From assembly GCF_000225345.1 (NCBI RefSeq), contig NC_015977.1, positions 89,501-153,500 of the forward strand: a stretch of 64,000 nt of DNA, given 5' to 3'. Positions within the stretch are counted from its first letter, which is position 1. Every line of letters begins with the position of its first letter. Made by a program: the position numbers and the translations under genes. Below the pieces are notes generated by a model. That model was not told where the DNA came from and did no database searches. It saw only the letters and a program-made list of their open reading frames with translations. This DNA comes from Roseburia hominis A2-183. GTDB taxonomy: Bacteria > Bacillota > Clostridia > Lachnospirales > Lachnospiraceae. Of this stretch, positions 27,058 through 36,083 are shown one piece after another.

Positions 27058-27598
27058 GTCCTTTGAAGGCTAAGTCATATTATAAGAAAATCACACTTTT
27101 CGATTTTAGGTAGAATGCACAGGAAATATTTTGTTCAAAAAATGTGGCATTTCTAACCAGCCGGTGGCTGCATCTGCGATGATTCGTGTCTTTCCAAGTT
27201 TGGAGCACTCCGCGGAGTGTGTCCGCAAGCCAGAAGACAATTTTAGGACTTTTGTGTGTCCCTTATTGGCACCAATGAGCAGAACATAACCGCGCGAAGC
27301 CGATGTCTGAATTGGCATCTGCCCTATTTTCAATAGCAGATGCCAACGAGTTTCGGTTCGCGCGGTTTAATATTGTCTGTGAAGCGGTGCCATTAGGGAC
27401 ACTAGAAAGTCCGCTCATTGTCTGTGGCTTGTCGGACACCCTCCGGGAGAGTCCAAACGTGGAAGAGACACGAAATCAGATGCAGTCATCCGGCTGGAAG
27501 AACTGCACACATTTTTTTCAATAAATCTTTCCTATGCAGTTCTACCTGAAATCTATAGAATGTGTTTTGGATAATATGACTTAGCACTTCAAAGGACA
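27058..27598. repeat. Giant palindrome B
   Basis: 541-bp imperfect inverted repeat that fills the space between two convergent genes. The ends are GTCCTTTGAAGGCTAAGTCA (from 27058) and the near-complement ending at 27598 (ATGACTTAGCACTTCAAAGG then AC). The core (about 27150-27510) is the reverse of the core in copies A and C. Apex: AACCGCGCGAA (27288-27298) pairs with TTCGCGCGGTT (27357-27367), and inside it GGCATCTGC (27314-27322) pairs with GCAGATGCC (27336-27344). The outer arms differ from A and C but still pair with each other. Confidence 0.88.
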
Positions 27599-27609
27599 GC
27601 GTTGTCTGC

Positions 27610-28776
27610 CTATGTGGCAGTGCTCCTGCGCTGTTTCGCAGTGACAGCAGTCAGGGCGAACATGGCGGCGGCAAAGAGGAACTGGATGCCGATGCATTTC
27701 CAGTAAAAGCCTAGGTCGAAGACTTCCTTTCCGAATCCCGCCAGCATATTGTTGGCGCGGATGTACCAGTAAGCGGGAAGGAAACGTCCTACGGCAAGTA
27801 CGGAACCGGAGAGCATGGACTGCGGGACAAAGACACCGCAGAGAAAGGACATGGACAGACCGACGATATTTGCCAGCATATTTAATACGTTGTCATCCGG
27901 CGAGAACGTCGAGATGAGCAGGGAGAGTGCAGCCGTAAAAAACAGGAAAGCGAGGCTGTTTAAGATTGCATAGCCGACATACGGCTGCAGCATGGCTTTC
28001 TGGTAGAATACGAGACCAAGCAGCAGAAAGAGCAGCCAGATGCCGAGACTGTACAGGAGACAGCCGGATGCCATGGCAAGAGTACGTGTTCTTCCGGGAA
28101 GAGCGGAGCACGCCGTCCGGGCTTTCATGTCGCGGCTGTTTAAGGTAACCAGAATCGGAGCCATGCCGGCGAACAGGATTGCCAGAAAGATATACGGAAG
28201 ATACTGGAAAAAATAAAAAACCATGCTGTTGGTGTCGGCGTCGGACATCTGAAAAGATGTGACGGAGACTTTGGGAAGGTCGGAAATGGTATGATCCGTA
28301 TGGTCGATGGCCTCGGCAATGGTGTCACCGCCCGCCAGGTAGAGCTGCAGTGCCTGCACATACTGCGTAATCTGGTTGTCCACGTACTGGCTGCTGCTGC
28401 TTCCCGGAATTGTCAGGGAGGAGACAAGGTCTTTGGTCTCGCCGGCGAGCACCCGGTCTTCAAATCCTTCCGGGATGACCATGGCATAGTTGAGCGTGCG
28501 GTAGTAGATTGCATCTAACAGTGCGGTGTCCTCTCCAGGCTCCGGTGTTGTTACCTGGTGGATGGATGCGAGGTAATCGCACAGAGCGCGGCTTGCATCC
28601 GTGTTGTCTTCATCTGTGATGGCGATAGAGCGCTGGCTGGCTTTGAAGTTCTCGTTGATGGAATCCTGCGAGAGTGCCGACAGCAGCAGCGTGATCACCG
28701 CGTAGACGCCCAAATAGATCAATGCGGCATTTCGCCGTTTTTTTGCGATTGCGAAAAATGCTTTAAAGACTGGCAT
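27610..28776 (-). CDS. ABC-2 type exporter permease (second of two)
   Basis: 388 residues. One N-terminal helix is followed by a large extracytoplasmic domain (about 45-200, containing YVDNQITQYVQALQLYLAGG) and five further helices in the C-terminal half. This is the YhgE/ABC-2 arrangement of heterodimeric exporters such as NatB or YhaP types. It overlaps the upstream permease gene by 14 bases. Together with 28763-29959 and the ATPase at 29971-30912 it forms a complete exporter; the cargo (drug, peptide, lipid or ion) is unknown. The gene ends 12 bp from palindrome B. Confidence 0.85.
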   Translation of the reverse strand: MPVFKAFFAIAKKRRNAALIYLGVYAVITLLLSALSQDSINENFKASQRSIAITDEDNTDASRALCDYLASIHQVTTPEPGEDTALLDAIYYRTLNYAMVIPEGFEDRVLAGETKDLVSSLTIPGSSSSQYVDNQITQYVQALQLYLAGGDTIAEAIDHTDHTISDLPKVSVTSFQMSDADTNSMVFYFFQYLPYIFLAILFAGMAPILVTLNSRDMKARTACSALPGRTRTLAMASGCLLYSLGIWLLFLLLGLVFYQKAMLQPYVGYAILNSLAFLFFTAALSLLISTFSPDDNVLNMLANIVGLSMSFLCGVFVPQSMLSGSVLAVGRFLPAYWYIRANNMLAGFGKEVFDLGFYWKCIGIQFLFAAAMFALTAVTAKQRRSTAT

Positions 28777-29959
28777 ATTTTTTCCTCCTTACCAGTGCAA
28801 GACCGCCGAGACAGAAAAGTGCCGAGAGTAACAGGAGTCCTGCGATATTTGTAAAAAACCGTGTGTAGGACGGGTACACGACGAGTGAATACAGCGCATC
28901 GGAGATGAGAGCTGCAGGATTGATGCGGTTGAGCAGCGGGCAGAAATCTTCCACAAGTGCACGCATGTTTCCGATCATCAGACCGCTTAAAAAGCAGCAG
29001 ATCATAATTGCAGCCATCAGGAAACCAAACTTGGTCTCTTTGGAAAACTGCCCGATACAACCGACCAGAAATCCCAGACTCAGCCCGGCAAGACAACCGC
29101 AGAGGCAGGTCAGCGCCACACCGCCGAGATGGTTTCCGAAATCAACCTTAAGAACCAGTGTCAGATAGGCAATGGTGATCAGCAAGGAGGAAAACTCAAA
29201 AATCAGAGCTCCGGTCAGATCACCGAGGGTGGCAAGCAGCCGGGGAACCGGCGAGACATTGCGTCTGGCACCCAGATCTGACAGATTTGCCTGATTGGAG
29301 ATGGCGAGCGTGTTGCCGATCATGGCAGCATAGAGGCAGGTCATGGCAATCAGATTGAAAAAGTAAGTAAGGGATTCATCCACGGAGCCGGCACCAAGGG
29401 ATTCGTGCCGGATATAGCTGACTTCCGTAGAAACCGCATCAAGCAGTGCCGGAAGCTTCGTGGGATCTTTCATTGCGGCCTGGGCGATGGCACTGTATTC
29501 TATGTTGAAACGATCCACAAGCACACTTAAAATACTCTGGTACAGAGGATCGGAAGTCATCTCTGCGGAGAGTGTCAGCGATAGAGGATACGTGGAAACA
29601 TCCTTGGCGGATGCGGCATTTCTATAATCGGAAACGGTTGGCAGATCAGCGGTAATGATGCCGTAGACTTCTTTTGCTTTCAGCAGTTCACTGGCATCCG
29701 CAGCGGAAGCATAGGTAACTTCAAGGAACTGATCTTCGCCGGGTTTGGACAGGGAATCAAACATGGAGCGCAGCTCGGAGGATTCCTCTTGCATCACAAC
29801 TGCAACCGGGATGGCGGAAAAACTTTCGCCACTTCCCAGTCCGCCGAATGCAAAATGGAACATCGTTCCGAGCAGAAGTGGAAAAGCGACACACCAGAAT
29901 ACCTGACCTTTATCCCGCAGCAGATTAAGCAGTGTATATTTCATCGTATGAAAAAACAT
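28763..29959 (-). CDS. ABC-2 type exporter permease (first of two)
   Basis: 398 residues with the same plan as its neighbour: N-terminal helix (about 15-35), extracytoplasmic domain (about 40-215), then helices including FNLIAMTCLYAAMIGNTLAI. The motif NLSDLGARRNVSPVPR in the first cytoplasmic loop is the typical coupling segment of ABC-2 permeases. It lies between the ATPase (11 bases upstream) and the second permease (14-base overlap), so all three are one operon. Confidence 0.87.
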   Translation of the reverse strand: MFFHTMKYTLLNLLRDKGQVFWCVAFPLLLGTMFHFAFGGLGSGESFSAIPVAVVMQEESSELRSMFDSLSKPGEDQFLEVTYASAADASELLKAKEVYGIITADLPTVSDYRNAASAKDVSTYPLSLTLSAEMTSDPLYQSILSVLVDRFNIEYSAIAQAAMKDPTKLPALLDAVSTEVSYIRHESLGAGSVDESLTYFFNLIAMTCLYAAMIGNTLAISNQANLSDLGARRNVSPVPRLLATLGDLTGALIFEFSSLLITIAYLTLVLKVDFGNHLGGVALTCLCGCLAGLSLGFLVGCIGQFSKETKFGFLMAAIMICCFLSGLMIGNMRALVEDFCPLLNRINPAALISDALYSLVVYPSYTRFFTNIAGLLLLSALFCLGGLALVRRKKYASL

Positions 29960-29970
29960 GGTGGTACCTC

Positions 29971-30912
29971 CTAATCACGAAGTTCTTTTCCGGTAATTTC
30001 CAGAAAGACGTCATTTAAGGTCGGAAGTTCGGAATAGACTCTTCCGAAAGACACATTCTGTTCCTGCAGATAGTTCAGAATGTGCGGCAGATTGTGGGAA
30101 CCGCCGCTGCACAGCACTTTTAAGCAGTGATGTTCAAAGGTCACCTCATAGACGTGCTTTATGTCACGGATCGCTGCAATCTGCGCAGGAAGAAGATCCA
30201 GAATATCAATCGAGATGATCTCGCTCTTTTTGATCATTCGTTTTAACTCTTCCGTGGTTCCAATGGCAAGATTTTTGCCTTTGTCCATAATGGCGATCCG
30301 GGTACAGATCTGCTCCACCTCCTCCATATAGTGGGAAGTGTAAATGATCGTGGCGCCATTGCGGTTTAACTCCTGGATTCCCTCCAGAATTTTATTGCGG
30401 CTCTGTGGGTCAACCGCCACAGTCGGCTCGTCGAGAATGATGAGCTTTGGCTTGTGGGCAATTCCGCACGCGATATTCAGACGGCGCAGCAGACCACCGG
30501 AAAGCTTTTTCGGATAAAATTTGCGGAAATCGTTGAGACCGACAAAATCGATGGCATCTTCCACATACTGGCGCCGGAGCGCTTTGTCGCGGATATACAG
30601 ACCACAGAAATAATCAATGTTTTCATAGACGGTCAATTCCTGAAAGACAGCGACATTTTGCATGACAACGCCGATCTGACGTTTCAGATCGTAGCTGTCC
30701 GGCCGCATTTCCCGGCCGAAGACCCGGACGGTTCCCTTGTCAAAGGCAAGCAGTGCAAGGATGCAGTTGATGGTTGTCGTCTTTCCGGAGCCGTTTGGTC
30801 CAAGCAGACCGAAGATCTCACCTTCCTCAATTGTGAGATTGAAGTGATCGAGGGCGACAAGCTCCTGATAGCGTTTTACCAGATTTTCTATTTCTACAAC
30901 AGGTACTGACAT
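29971..30912 (-). CDS. ABC exporter ATP-binding protein
   Basis: 313 residues, CcmA/NatA-like. Motifs in order: Walker A LLGPNGSGKTTTI (about 35-47), Q-loop VVMQNVAVF, signature LSGGLLRRLNIACG, Walker B LIILDEPTVAVD and switch ITSHYM-like IYTSHYMEE. The C-terminal 80 residues are the extra regulatory domain common in drug and lantibiotic exporters. First gene of the three-gene exporter operon. AGGAGG precedes the ATG. Divergent from the two-component system at 31137-32915. Confidence 0.94.
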   Translation of the reverse strand: MSVPVVEIENLVKRYQELVALDHFNLTIEEGEIFGLLGPNGSGKTTTINCILALLAFDKGTVRVFGREMRPDSYDLKRQIGVVMQNVAVFQELTVYENIDYFCGLYIRDKALRRQYVEDAIDFVGLNDFRKFYPKKLSGGLLRRLNIACGIAHKPKLIILDEPTVAVDPQSRNKILEGIQELNRNGATIIYTSHYMEEVEQICTRIAIMDKGKNLAIGTTEELKRMIKKSEIISIDILDLLPAQIAAIRDIKHVYEVTFEHHCLKVLCSGGSHNLPHILNYLQEQNVSFGRVYSELPTLNDVFLEITGKELRD

Positions 30913-30995
30913 AACAAATCCTCCTCATTTGATGGTAATTACAGTATAGCGGGTGACGCCCGGCGGTACCAGTGAGCAGCGTCAGATGTTTGATG

Positions 30996-31007
30996 TGACA
31001 AATGTCA
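30996..31007. promoter_or_regulatory. Dyad, candidate operator of the NarL-type regulator
   Basis: TGACAAATGTCA (arms TGACA and TGTCA) lies in the divergent region between the exporter operon and the two-component genes. On the minus strand a TATACT -10 (30943-30948) places the dyad near -65 of the exporter promoter. NarL/LuxR-type regulators usually bind such short dyads. Assignment to the adjacent regulator is inferred from position. Confidence 0.45.
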
Positions 31008-31136
31008 TAAATCTCTTATTTTTCAAAAAAGATGTGGCGGCAGCCCTGTAATGATGATATGGTTATCATAACGTGTGCGGGAAAGTGGAAGATATCCCGG
31101 AAATATGGCGGCATATGTGGACAGGGAGAGGGTAGA

Positions 31137-32261
31137 ATGAAGCGGATTGTGGATAAAGGACTGTTGCTTGCCGGCGGTCTGCTTATGGCGGGACAGTCGG
31201 GAAGGCTTGCAGCGCCGGTCATAGCGTTGCTGTTGGCGATGACTGCGGCGGCATATGGCAGCTGTGTGGACAACAGACGATGGCATTGTGTGTGCCTTGC
31301 GGGGATGTTTGCGGTCTGCTTTATCCTGCCGGAACTCTGTTTTTTCGTGCCGGTTCTTCTGTATGACTGTGCGGAAAAAAAGGAGATGCGGCTCTGGTTC
31401 TTGAGTGTTCCGGGGCTCGCTTTTTTCTATCGGGAACAGATTATCCGGCAGCCCTTTTTGTGGGCGGCGGACGGTATGCTGATCGTGGCTGCGATATTGC
31501 TGGCGTGCAGAACGGGCAGAATTCTGTATCTGGAACAGGAGATGATCCGTCTTCGGGATACCAGCACGGAATTGAATCTGGTGCTGCAGGAAAAAAACAA
31601 GAACCTGATGGAAAAACAGGATTATGAGATCTACCTTGCGACACTGCGGGAGCGCAACCGCATTGCAAGAGAGATTCATGATAATGTGGGGCATATGCTT
31701 TCAAGAAGTATTCTGCAGATGGGGGCACTGATTACGATTCATAAGGAGGAGCCGCTGCACGGACAGCTCGCCGGGGTGGGGGAGACGTTAAATCAGGCGA
31801 TGAACAGTATCCGTGAGAGCGTGCACGATCTGCACGATGAGTCCATTGATCTGCGGCAGTCCATTGCGGAGGCGACCCGTGAGATGAAGGAGCACTATCA
31901 GCTCACGGTTGATTACGATATGTCTCCGGAGATTCCACGCAATGTAAAGTACTGCTTTATCACAGCGGTAAAAGAAGCCATGTCGAATATTGCAAAACAC
32001 TCCGATGCGGATAAGATCTCCGTGATTTTGCGGGAGCACCCGGCGTTCTATCAGATGACCGTTGAGGACAACGGAACGGTGGGACGAAAGGGACAGAGCG
32101 GACCATTGTGGGAGGAAGAGGTCGTCCGTATGGACGGAAAGGAAGGGATTGGTCTTTCTAATATGAAGGAGCGCGTGCAGGCACTGGGCGGAACCTTCCG
32201 GATTCATACGGAAAAGGGATTTGTGATCTTTATTTCGATTCCCAAGAGGGATAAAATGTAG
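31137..32261 (+). CDS. DesK/LytS-like sensor histidine kinase (HisKA_3)
   Basis: 374 residues from the ATG at 31137 (GGGAGAGGG upstream). Four to five N-terminal helices (about 5-130) with no large external domain suggest intramembrane sensing. A coiled coil (about 135-165) leads to HisKA_3 with the phosphoacceptor in REIHDNVGHMLSR, then HATPase_c with KEAMSNIAKHS and GIGLSNMKERV. It forms a pair with the NarL-type regulator 30 bases downstream, and stands divergent to an ABC exporter. This is the arrangement of envelope-stress or antimicrobial-response modules. Confidence 0.9.
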   Translation: MKRIVDKGLLLAGGLLMAGQSGRLAAPVIALLLAMTAAAYGSCVDNRRWHCVCLAGMFAVCFILPELCFFVPVLLYDCAEKKEMRLWFLSVPGLAFFYREQIIRQPFLWAADGMLIVAAILLACRTGRILYLEQEMIRLRDTSTELNLVLQEKNKNLMEKQDYEIYLATLRERNRIAREIHDNVGHMLSRSILQMGALITIHKEEPLHGQLAGVGETLNQAMNSIRESVHDLHDESIDLRQSIAEATREMKEHYQLTVDYDMSPEIPRNVKYCFITAVKEAMSNIAKHSDADKISVILREHPAFYQMTVEDNGTVGRKGQSGPLWEEEVVRMDGKEGIGLSNMKERVQALGGTFRIHTEKGFVIFISIPKRDKM

Positions 32262-32291
32262 ATACGGTAATGAAGGCTGGGAGAGAGAAAA

Positions 32292-32915
32292 ATGAGAGTT
32301 CTGGTGGTTGATGATGATAAACTGGTGGCAGTATCCCTAAAAACGATTCTGGAAGCTGACGGGGAGATTACGGTCGTGGGTCTTGGAGAGGCGGGAGATG
32401 ACGCCATCCGGCTTTATCGGGAGCAGCATCCTGATATTCTGCTGATGGATATCCGCATGCAGGGAATGTCCGGATTGGATGCAGCTGAATGTATCTTAAA
32501 AGAAGATCAAGCGGCAAAAATTTTGTTTTTGACAACCTTTTCCGATGACGAATACATTGTAAAGGCACTGAATATGGGAGCGAAGGGGTATCTGCTGAAA
32601 CAGGACTTTGAGTCGATCGTTCCGGCACTCAAGGCTGTCTACGGCGGGCAGAGTGTATTCGGCGGACAGATTATGGGAAAAATTCCGGTGCTTCTGGCAG
32701 GAAAAGGCAGCTTTTCCTATCATGATTACGACATCAGTGAGAAGGAGCAGGGCATTATTGAACTGGTGGCAGAAGGCTTAAGCAACCGGGAGATTGCAGA
32801 AAAATTGTATTTGAGCGAGGGTACGGTGCGCAATTATATCAGCACCATACTGGATAAATTAAAGTTACGAGACCGCACACAGCTGGCAGTCTTTTATTAT
32901 AAGAACTGCGGCTGA
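32292..32915 (+). CDS. NarL/LuxR-family response regulator
   Basis: 207 residues. Receiver domain with D53 (DILLMDIRMQGMSG) and the lysine in GYLLKQDF. The C-terminal LuxR helix-turn-helix has ELVAEGLSNREIAEKLYLSE and then GTVRNYISTILDKL. It is the partner of the kinase just upstream and the likely regulator of the divergent ABC exporter. The ribosome site GGGAGAG precedes the ATG. Confidence 0.93.
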   Translation: MRVLVVDDDKLVAVSLKTILEADGEITVVGLGEAGDDAIRLYREQHPDILLMDIRMQGMSGLDAAECILKEDQAAKILFLTTFSDDEYIVKALNMGAKGYLLKQDFESIVPALKAVYGGQSVFGGQIMGKIPVLLAGKGSFSYHDYDISEKEQGIIELVAEGLSNREIAEKLYLSEGTVRNYISTILDKLKLRDRTQLAVFYYKNCG

Positions 32916-33006
32916 GCCGGCGGTACAGCAATCGCACAGAAGCTGTGCCGACAGACAGCGACATGAAAGAGACGGCAATGCAGCAACAGGGAAGATGAGG
33001 AAAACA

Positions 33007-33783
33007 ATGATATTTGAGACACATGCACATTATGATGATGAAGTATTTAATGAGGATAGAGAGCAATTATTAGCTGGGCTCCCGGAAAAGGGAATCGGGA
33101 GGGTGATTAACGTCGGTGCGTCCATTGAGACGACGAGGACGACGCTCGCGTTGGCGGAGGCGTATGATTACATCTATGCCGCCGTGGGTGTGCATCCGAG
33201 CGATATTGACGGGCTGAACGAGGAGACATATTCCTGGCTCAAAGCGCAGACGGCACATCCGAAGACGGTAGCGGTGGGAGAGATTGGTCTGGATTATTAC
33301 TGGGACAAGGAGCCGGAAGTACAGGCAGCGCAGCGGGAATGGTTCGTGCGCCAGCTTGCACTTGCCGGGGAGACGGATCTCCCGGTAATTATCCACTCGC
33401 GTGACGCGGCGGAGGATACCATGCGGATCTTAAAAGAGACCGGAAGATTCCGGGAACATCCCGGTGTCATTCACTGTTACTCGTACTCGCCGGAGCAGGC
33501 AAAAGAGTACGTGAAGATGGGATACTGCATTGGTGTGGGCGGTGTGGTTACCTTTAAAAATGCAAAGAAACTCAGGCAGACGGTGGAGCAGATCTCTCTG
33601 GAACACATTCTGTTGGAGACGGACTGCCCGTATATGGCGCCCGAGCCGCACCGGGGAACCCGCAACGATTCCTCCAACCTCTCTTATGTGGCTGCCAGGA
33701 TTGCAGAGATCAAAGGCGTCTCTGTGCAGGAGGTGGAGCAGACGACCTGGGAAAATGCCTGCCGTGTATTCGGCGTCCGGTAG
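33007..33783 (+). CDS. tatD: TatD-family metal-dependent deoxyribonuclease
   Basis: 258 residues, normal length. The start at 33007 gives the usual N terminus MIFETHAHYDDEVF, with the HxH metal ligands. Further signatures are VGVHPSDI, VGEIGLDYY, PVIIHSRDAAEDT, GVIHCYSYS and the C-terminal LLETDCPYMAPEPHRG. The family hydrolyses DNA 3' ends and may act in repair or turnover. It is convergent with 33797-34585 with only 13 bases between stops and no room for a separate terminator. Confidence 0.93.
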   Translation: MIFETHAHYDDEVFNEDREQLLAGLPEKGIGRVINVGASIETTRTTLALAEAYDYIYAAVGVHPSDIDGLNEETYSWLKAQTAHPKTVAVGEIGLDYYWDKEPEVQAAQREWFVRQLALAGETDLPVIIHSRDAAEDTMRILKETGRFREHPGVIHCYSYSPEQAKEYVKMGYCIGVGGVVTFKNAKKLRQTVEQISLEHILLETDCPYMAPEPHRGTRNDSSNLSYVAARIAEIKGVSVQEVEQTTWENACRVFGVR

Positions 33784-33796
33784 GTGTCTGCCCGAA

Positions 33797-34585
33797 TCAG
33801 CAGAAGCGGGAATATTCCGGGGTGTCTGCCCAATAGCGCTTCGGGATTAACTGCATCTGCAAGCCCGGATTTTTGCGGGATTCTATGGCAATGTGATCAA
33901 AAAAGGTCAGCCAGAGCTGCCGGAAGGCTTCCTCGTCGGAGGAATACCGGCTGACTTTCTCCAGATCCAGATCTGCGGCATCTGTGAGAATGTAGCTGGA
34001 AAGCGCTTTGTGCACCGCGACAGACTGATGTGTGGCGTCATAGATCATAAAGTTCTCGGAGGGCAGACGGTCGGTGAAATGCTCTGCCAGATAGGGAAGG
34101 ACGTTGTCCTTCGGATGGATCGTGGCAAAGAGAACGCCGTTCTCAAGCTCGGAGAAGCGCAGAAATTCGAGATGATGGCAGGCTTCGCGGTTGGTCGCCC
34201 GGCAGAGCTCAAAAATCCGGTAGACACACGGTTCGCCTAAGGAAAGAAGCACTTTCTGACCGTCTCCGCTTGCGAGTGCGAGGAGGATGGTCTCATAGAT
34301 GGCGTCTGCCTTGTCCATCTTCCTGCCGGAGGATGGCTCGCCGGACATTGCTGCCTGATAGATCGACTCATAGAACTGCATGCCGAAACGGGACGTGATG
34401 GTGCGGATCACCTTGCCGGTCTTATCCGCGGAAGGAGTTACGTGAATATATTCGGAAAAAAGCTCGTAATTCTCCGGTTCTCCGGTGGCAAGCCGGATAT
34501 TGCGGTGACCGAGCCGGCTTGCGCAGGCGTCATAGACACCGGTAAAGATACCTTCAAGACTGTCCTCACAGATAAATACATACAT
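33797..34585 (-). CDS. Probable DNA metabolism protein linked to radical SAM (TIGR03915/DUF4130 type)
   Basis: 262 residues from the ATG at 34585 (AGAGGT upstream). The N terminus MYVFICEDSLEGIFTGVYDA and the central FARFSELENGVLFATIHPKDN-like segment (LRFSELENGVLFATI here) match the conserved partner of the radical SAM repair-linked protein. Some relatives are fused to uracil-DNA glycosylase, which is why a DNA role is assumed. It lies 41 bases downstream of that radical SAM gene, so the pair is one operon, probably under LexA control. Confidence 0.82.
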   Translation of the reverse strand: MYVFICEDSLEGIFTGVYDACASRLGHRNIRLATGEPENYELFSEYIHVTPSADKTGKVIRTITSRFGMQFYESIYQAAMSGEPSSGRKMDKADAIYETILLALASGDGQKVLLSLGEPCVYRIFELCRATNREACHHLEFLRFSELENGVLFATIHPKDNVLPYLAEHFTDRLPSENFMIYDATHQSVAVHKALSSYILTDAADLDLEKVSRYSSDEEAFRQLWLTFFDHIAIESRKNPGLQMQLIPKRYWADTPEYSRFC

Positions 34586-34625
34586 GTAAAATACCTCTTT
34601 TCTATGTGTAATCAGGGCGGTGGGC

Positions 34626-35921
34626 TCACAGGGCAAGCCCGGTGTCAAACAGCGACAACTGCTGATAACCGCTGTTGCGGAGCTCCGTTGGAACCTGCGT
34701 GTGGTCTGCCATGAGATGAGAGCAGATATAGTCCTCGTCGAGCTTCGTGCGGTACATCATCCGGCCGGAACAGGTGATGAAATACAGGGCGCGCTTTAGC
34801 ACAACGCCGATCTTTTTCAGATCGTCATAGGTGAGCGCGGTATCCCGTCTGGCGGCGACGATCCGCTGGGCGGACTTGTATCCGATTCCGGGTACGCGCA
34901 GAAGAGTCTGATAACTGGCGCGGTTGATCTCGACCGGAAATGTGTCGAGATGACGCAATGCCCAGTCACACTTGGGATCCAGATAAATATTAAAGTTCGG
35001 GCGGTCTTCCGACAGAAGCTCATCCACATGAAAGCGGTAATAGCGCAGCAGCCAGTCTGCCTGGTACAGGCGGTGCTCGCGCAGCAGCGGAGGTCCGCCG
35101 GGGAGCACCGGCAGTGACGAATCGCCGTTGACATTGATGAATGCAGAGTAGAAAACGCGCTTCAGATGAAACTTCTCATAGAGTGCCTCGGACACACGCA
35201 TAATCTGATAGTCGTTCTCCGGGGTAGCACCGATAATCATCTGTGTGCTCTGCCCGGCGGGCACGAACTTCGGCGCTTTGCGGTAGACCATCAGTTCATT
35301 CTGGTTCTCCGTGATGCCATTCTGGATCTGGCGCATGGGGGAGAGAATCGTGTGTCTTGATTTGCAGGGAGCAAGCTGCTTCAGTCCGTTTGCCGTGGGA
35401 AGCTCAAGATTGATGCTCATGCGGTCCGCAAGAAACCCTGCTTTCTCAATCAGTGCCGGGTCAGCGCCGGGAATCGCTTTTACGTGGATGTAGCCGTTGA
35501 AGTGATGGACGGTACGGAGCCGGTAGAGCGTCTGGTAAATCAGATCCATGGTGTAATTCGGACTGATGAGGATGCCGGAACTTAAGAACAGACCCTCGAT
35601 ATAATTGCGCCGGTAGAATTCCATGGTGAGCGTGCAGATCTCATCCGGGGTAAAGGAGGCGCGGGGGACGTCGGAGTTGCAGTTGTTCTGGCAGTAGGCA
35701 CAGTTAAAAATACACTCGTTGGTGAACAGGATCTTGAGCAGGGAGATGCATCTTCCGTCTGCAGCAAATGCATGGCACACGCCGGGAGCCAGACAATTCC
35801 CCATGTGCCTGCCGTCTCCCCTGCGGTCGGCGCCGCTTGAGGTACATGCCACGTCGTACTTCGCGGCATCGGTAAGGATGGCAAGCTTCTCCATGAGGGA
35901 GAGATTCTGCTGAATGTTCAT
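34626..35921 (-). CDS. Putative DNA modification/repair radical SAM protein (TIGR03916 type)
   Basis: 431 residues. The [4Fe-4S] cluster motif is C70-x3-C74-x2-C77 (NECIFNCAYCQNN). Four further cysteines before it (C26, C43, C49, C58) may bind another metal. The C-terminal part has a helix-hairpin-helix DNA-binding motif (LLRVPGIGYKSAQRIVAARR). Substrate unknown. The start has AGGAGGTG upstream. Three LexA-like boxes lie in the promoter region, which supports a DNA-damage role for this gene and its partner. Confidence 0.87.
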   Translation of the reverse strand: MNIQQNLSLMEKLAILTDAAKYDVACTSSGADRRGDGRHMGNCLAPGVCHAFAADGRCISLLKILFTNECIFNCAYCQNNCNSDVPRASFTPDEICTLTMEFYRRNYIEGLFLSSGILISPNYTMDLIYQTLYRLRTVHHFNGYIHVKAIPGADPALIEKAGFLADRMSINLELPTANGLKQLAPCKSRHTILSPMRQIQNGITENQNELMVYRKAPKFVPAGQSTQMIIGATPENDYQIMRVSEALYEKFHLKRVFYSAFINVNGDSSLPVLPGGPPLLREHRLYQADWLLRYYRFHVDELLSEDRPNFNIYLDPKCDWALRHLDTFPVEINRASYQTLLRVPGIGYKSAQRIVAARRDTALTYDDLKKIGVVLKRALYFITCSGRMMYRTKLDEDYICSHLMADHTQVPTELRNSGYQQLSLFDTGLAL

Positions 35922-35995
35922 GTGAAAACACCTCCTGGCAAAACAAATGTTCGGTTAAAGAATAGCACATATGTTCGACAAAAGCAAGATGAAAT

Positions 35996-36009
35996 CGAAT
36001 ATTTGTTCG
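35996..36009. promoter_or_regulatory. LexA-like (SOS) box
   Basis: CGAATATTTGTTCG differs from the Gram-positive consensus CGAAC-N4-GTTCG at one position. Two weaker relatives lie nearer the radical SAM gene: AGCACATATGTTCG (35964-35977) and AAAACAAATGTTCG (35940-35953), each with two mismatches. All lie between 19 and 88 bases upstream of the start codon at 35921. Confidence 0.72.
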
Positions 36010-36022
36010 AGAAAGATTATGG

Positions 36023-36052
36023 TTCACTTGGACAGTGGGTATATGGTATAAT
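36023..36052 (+). promoter_or_regulatory. Probable sigma-A promoter of the repeat leader / ksgA transcript
   Basis: TTCACT (36023-36028), 18-bp spacer, TATAAT (36047-36052). The perfect -10 is flanked by GG and G. Transcription from here would run through the hairpin and tandem repeats into the gene at 36365. The nearest LexA-like box is just upstream, so SOS control in this direction is also possible. Confidence 0.55.
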
Positions 36053-36083
36053 GTACGTAAGCAATGAGCAGTGCCAGACGTGA

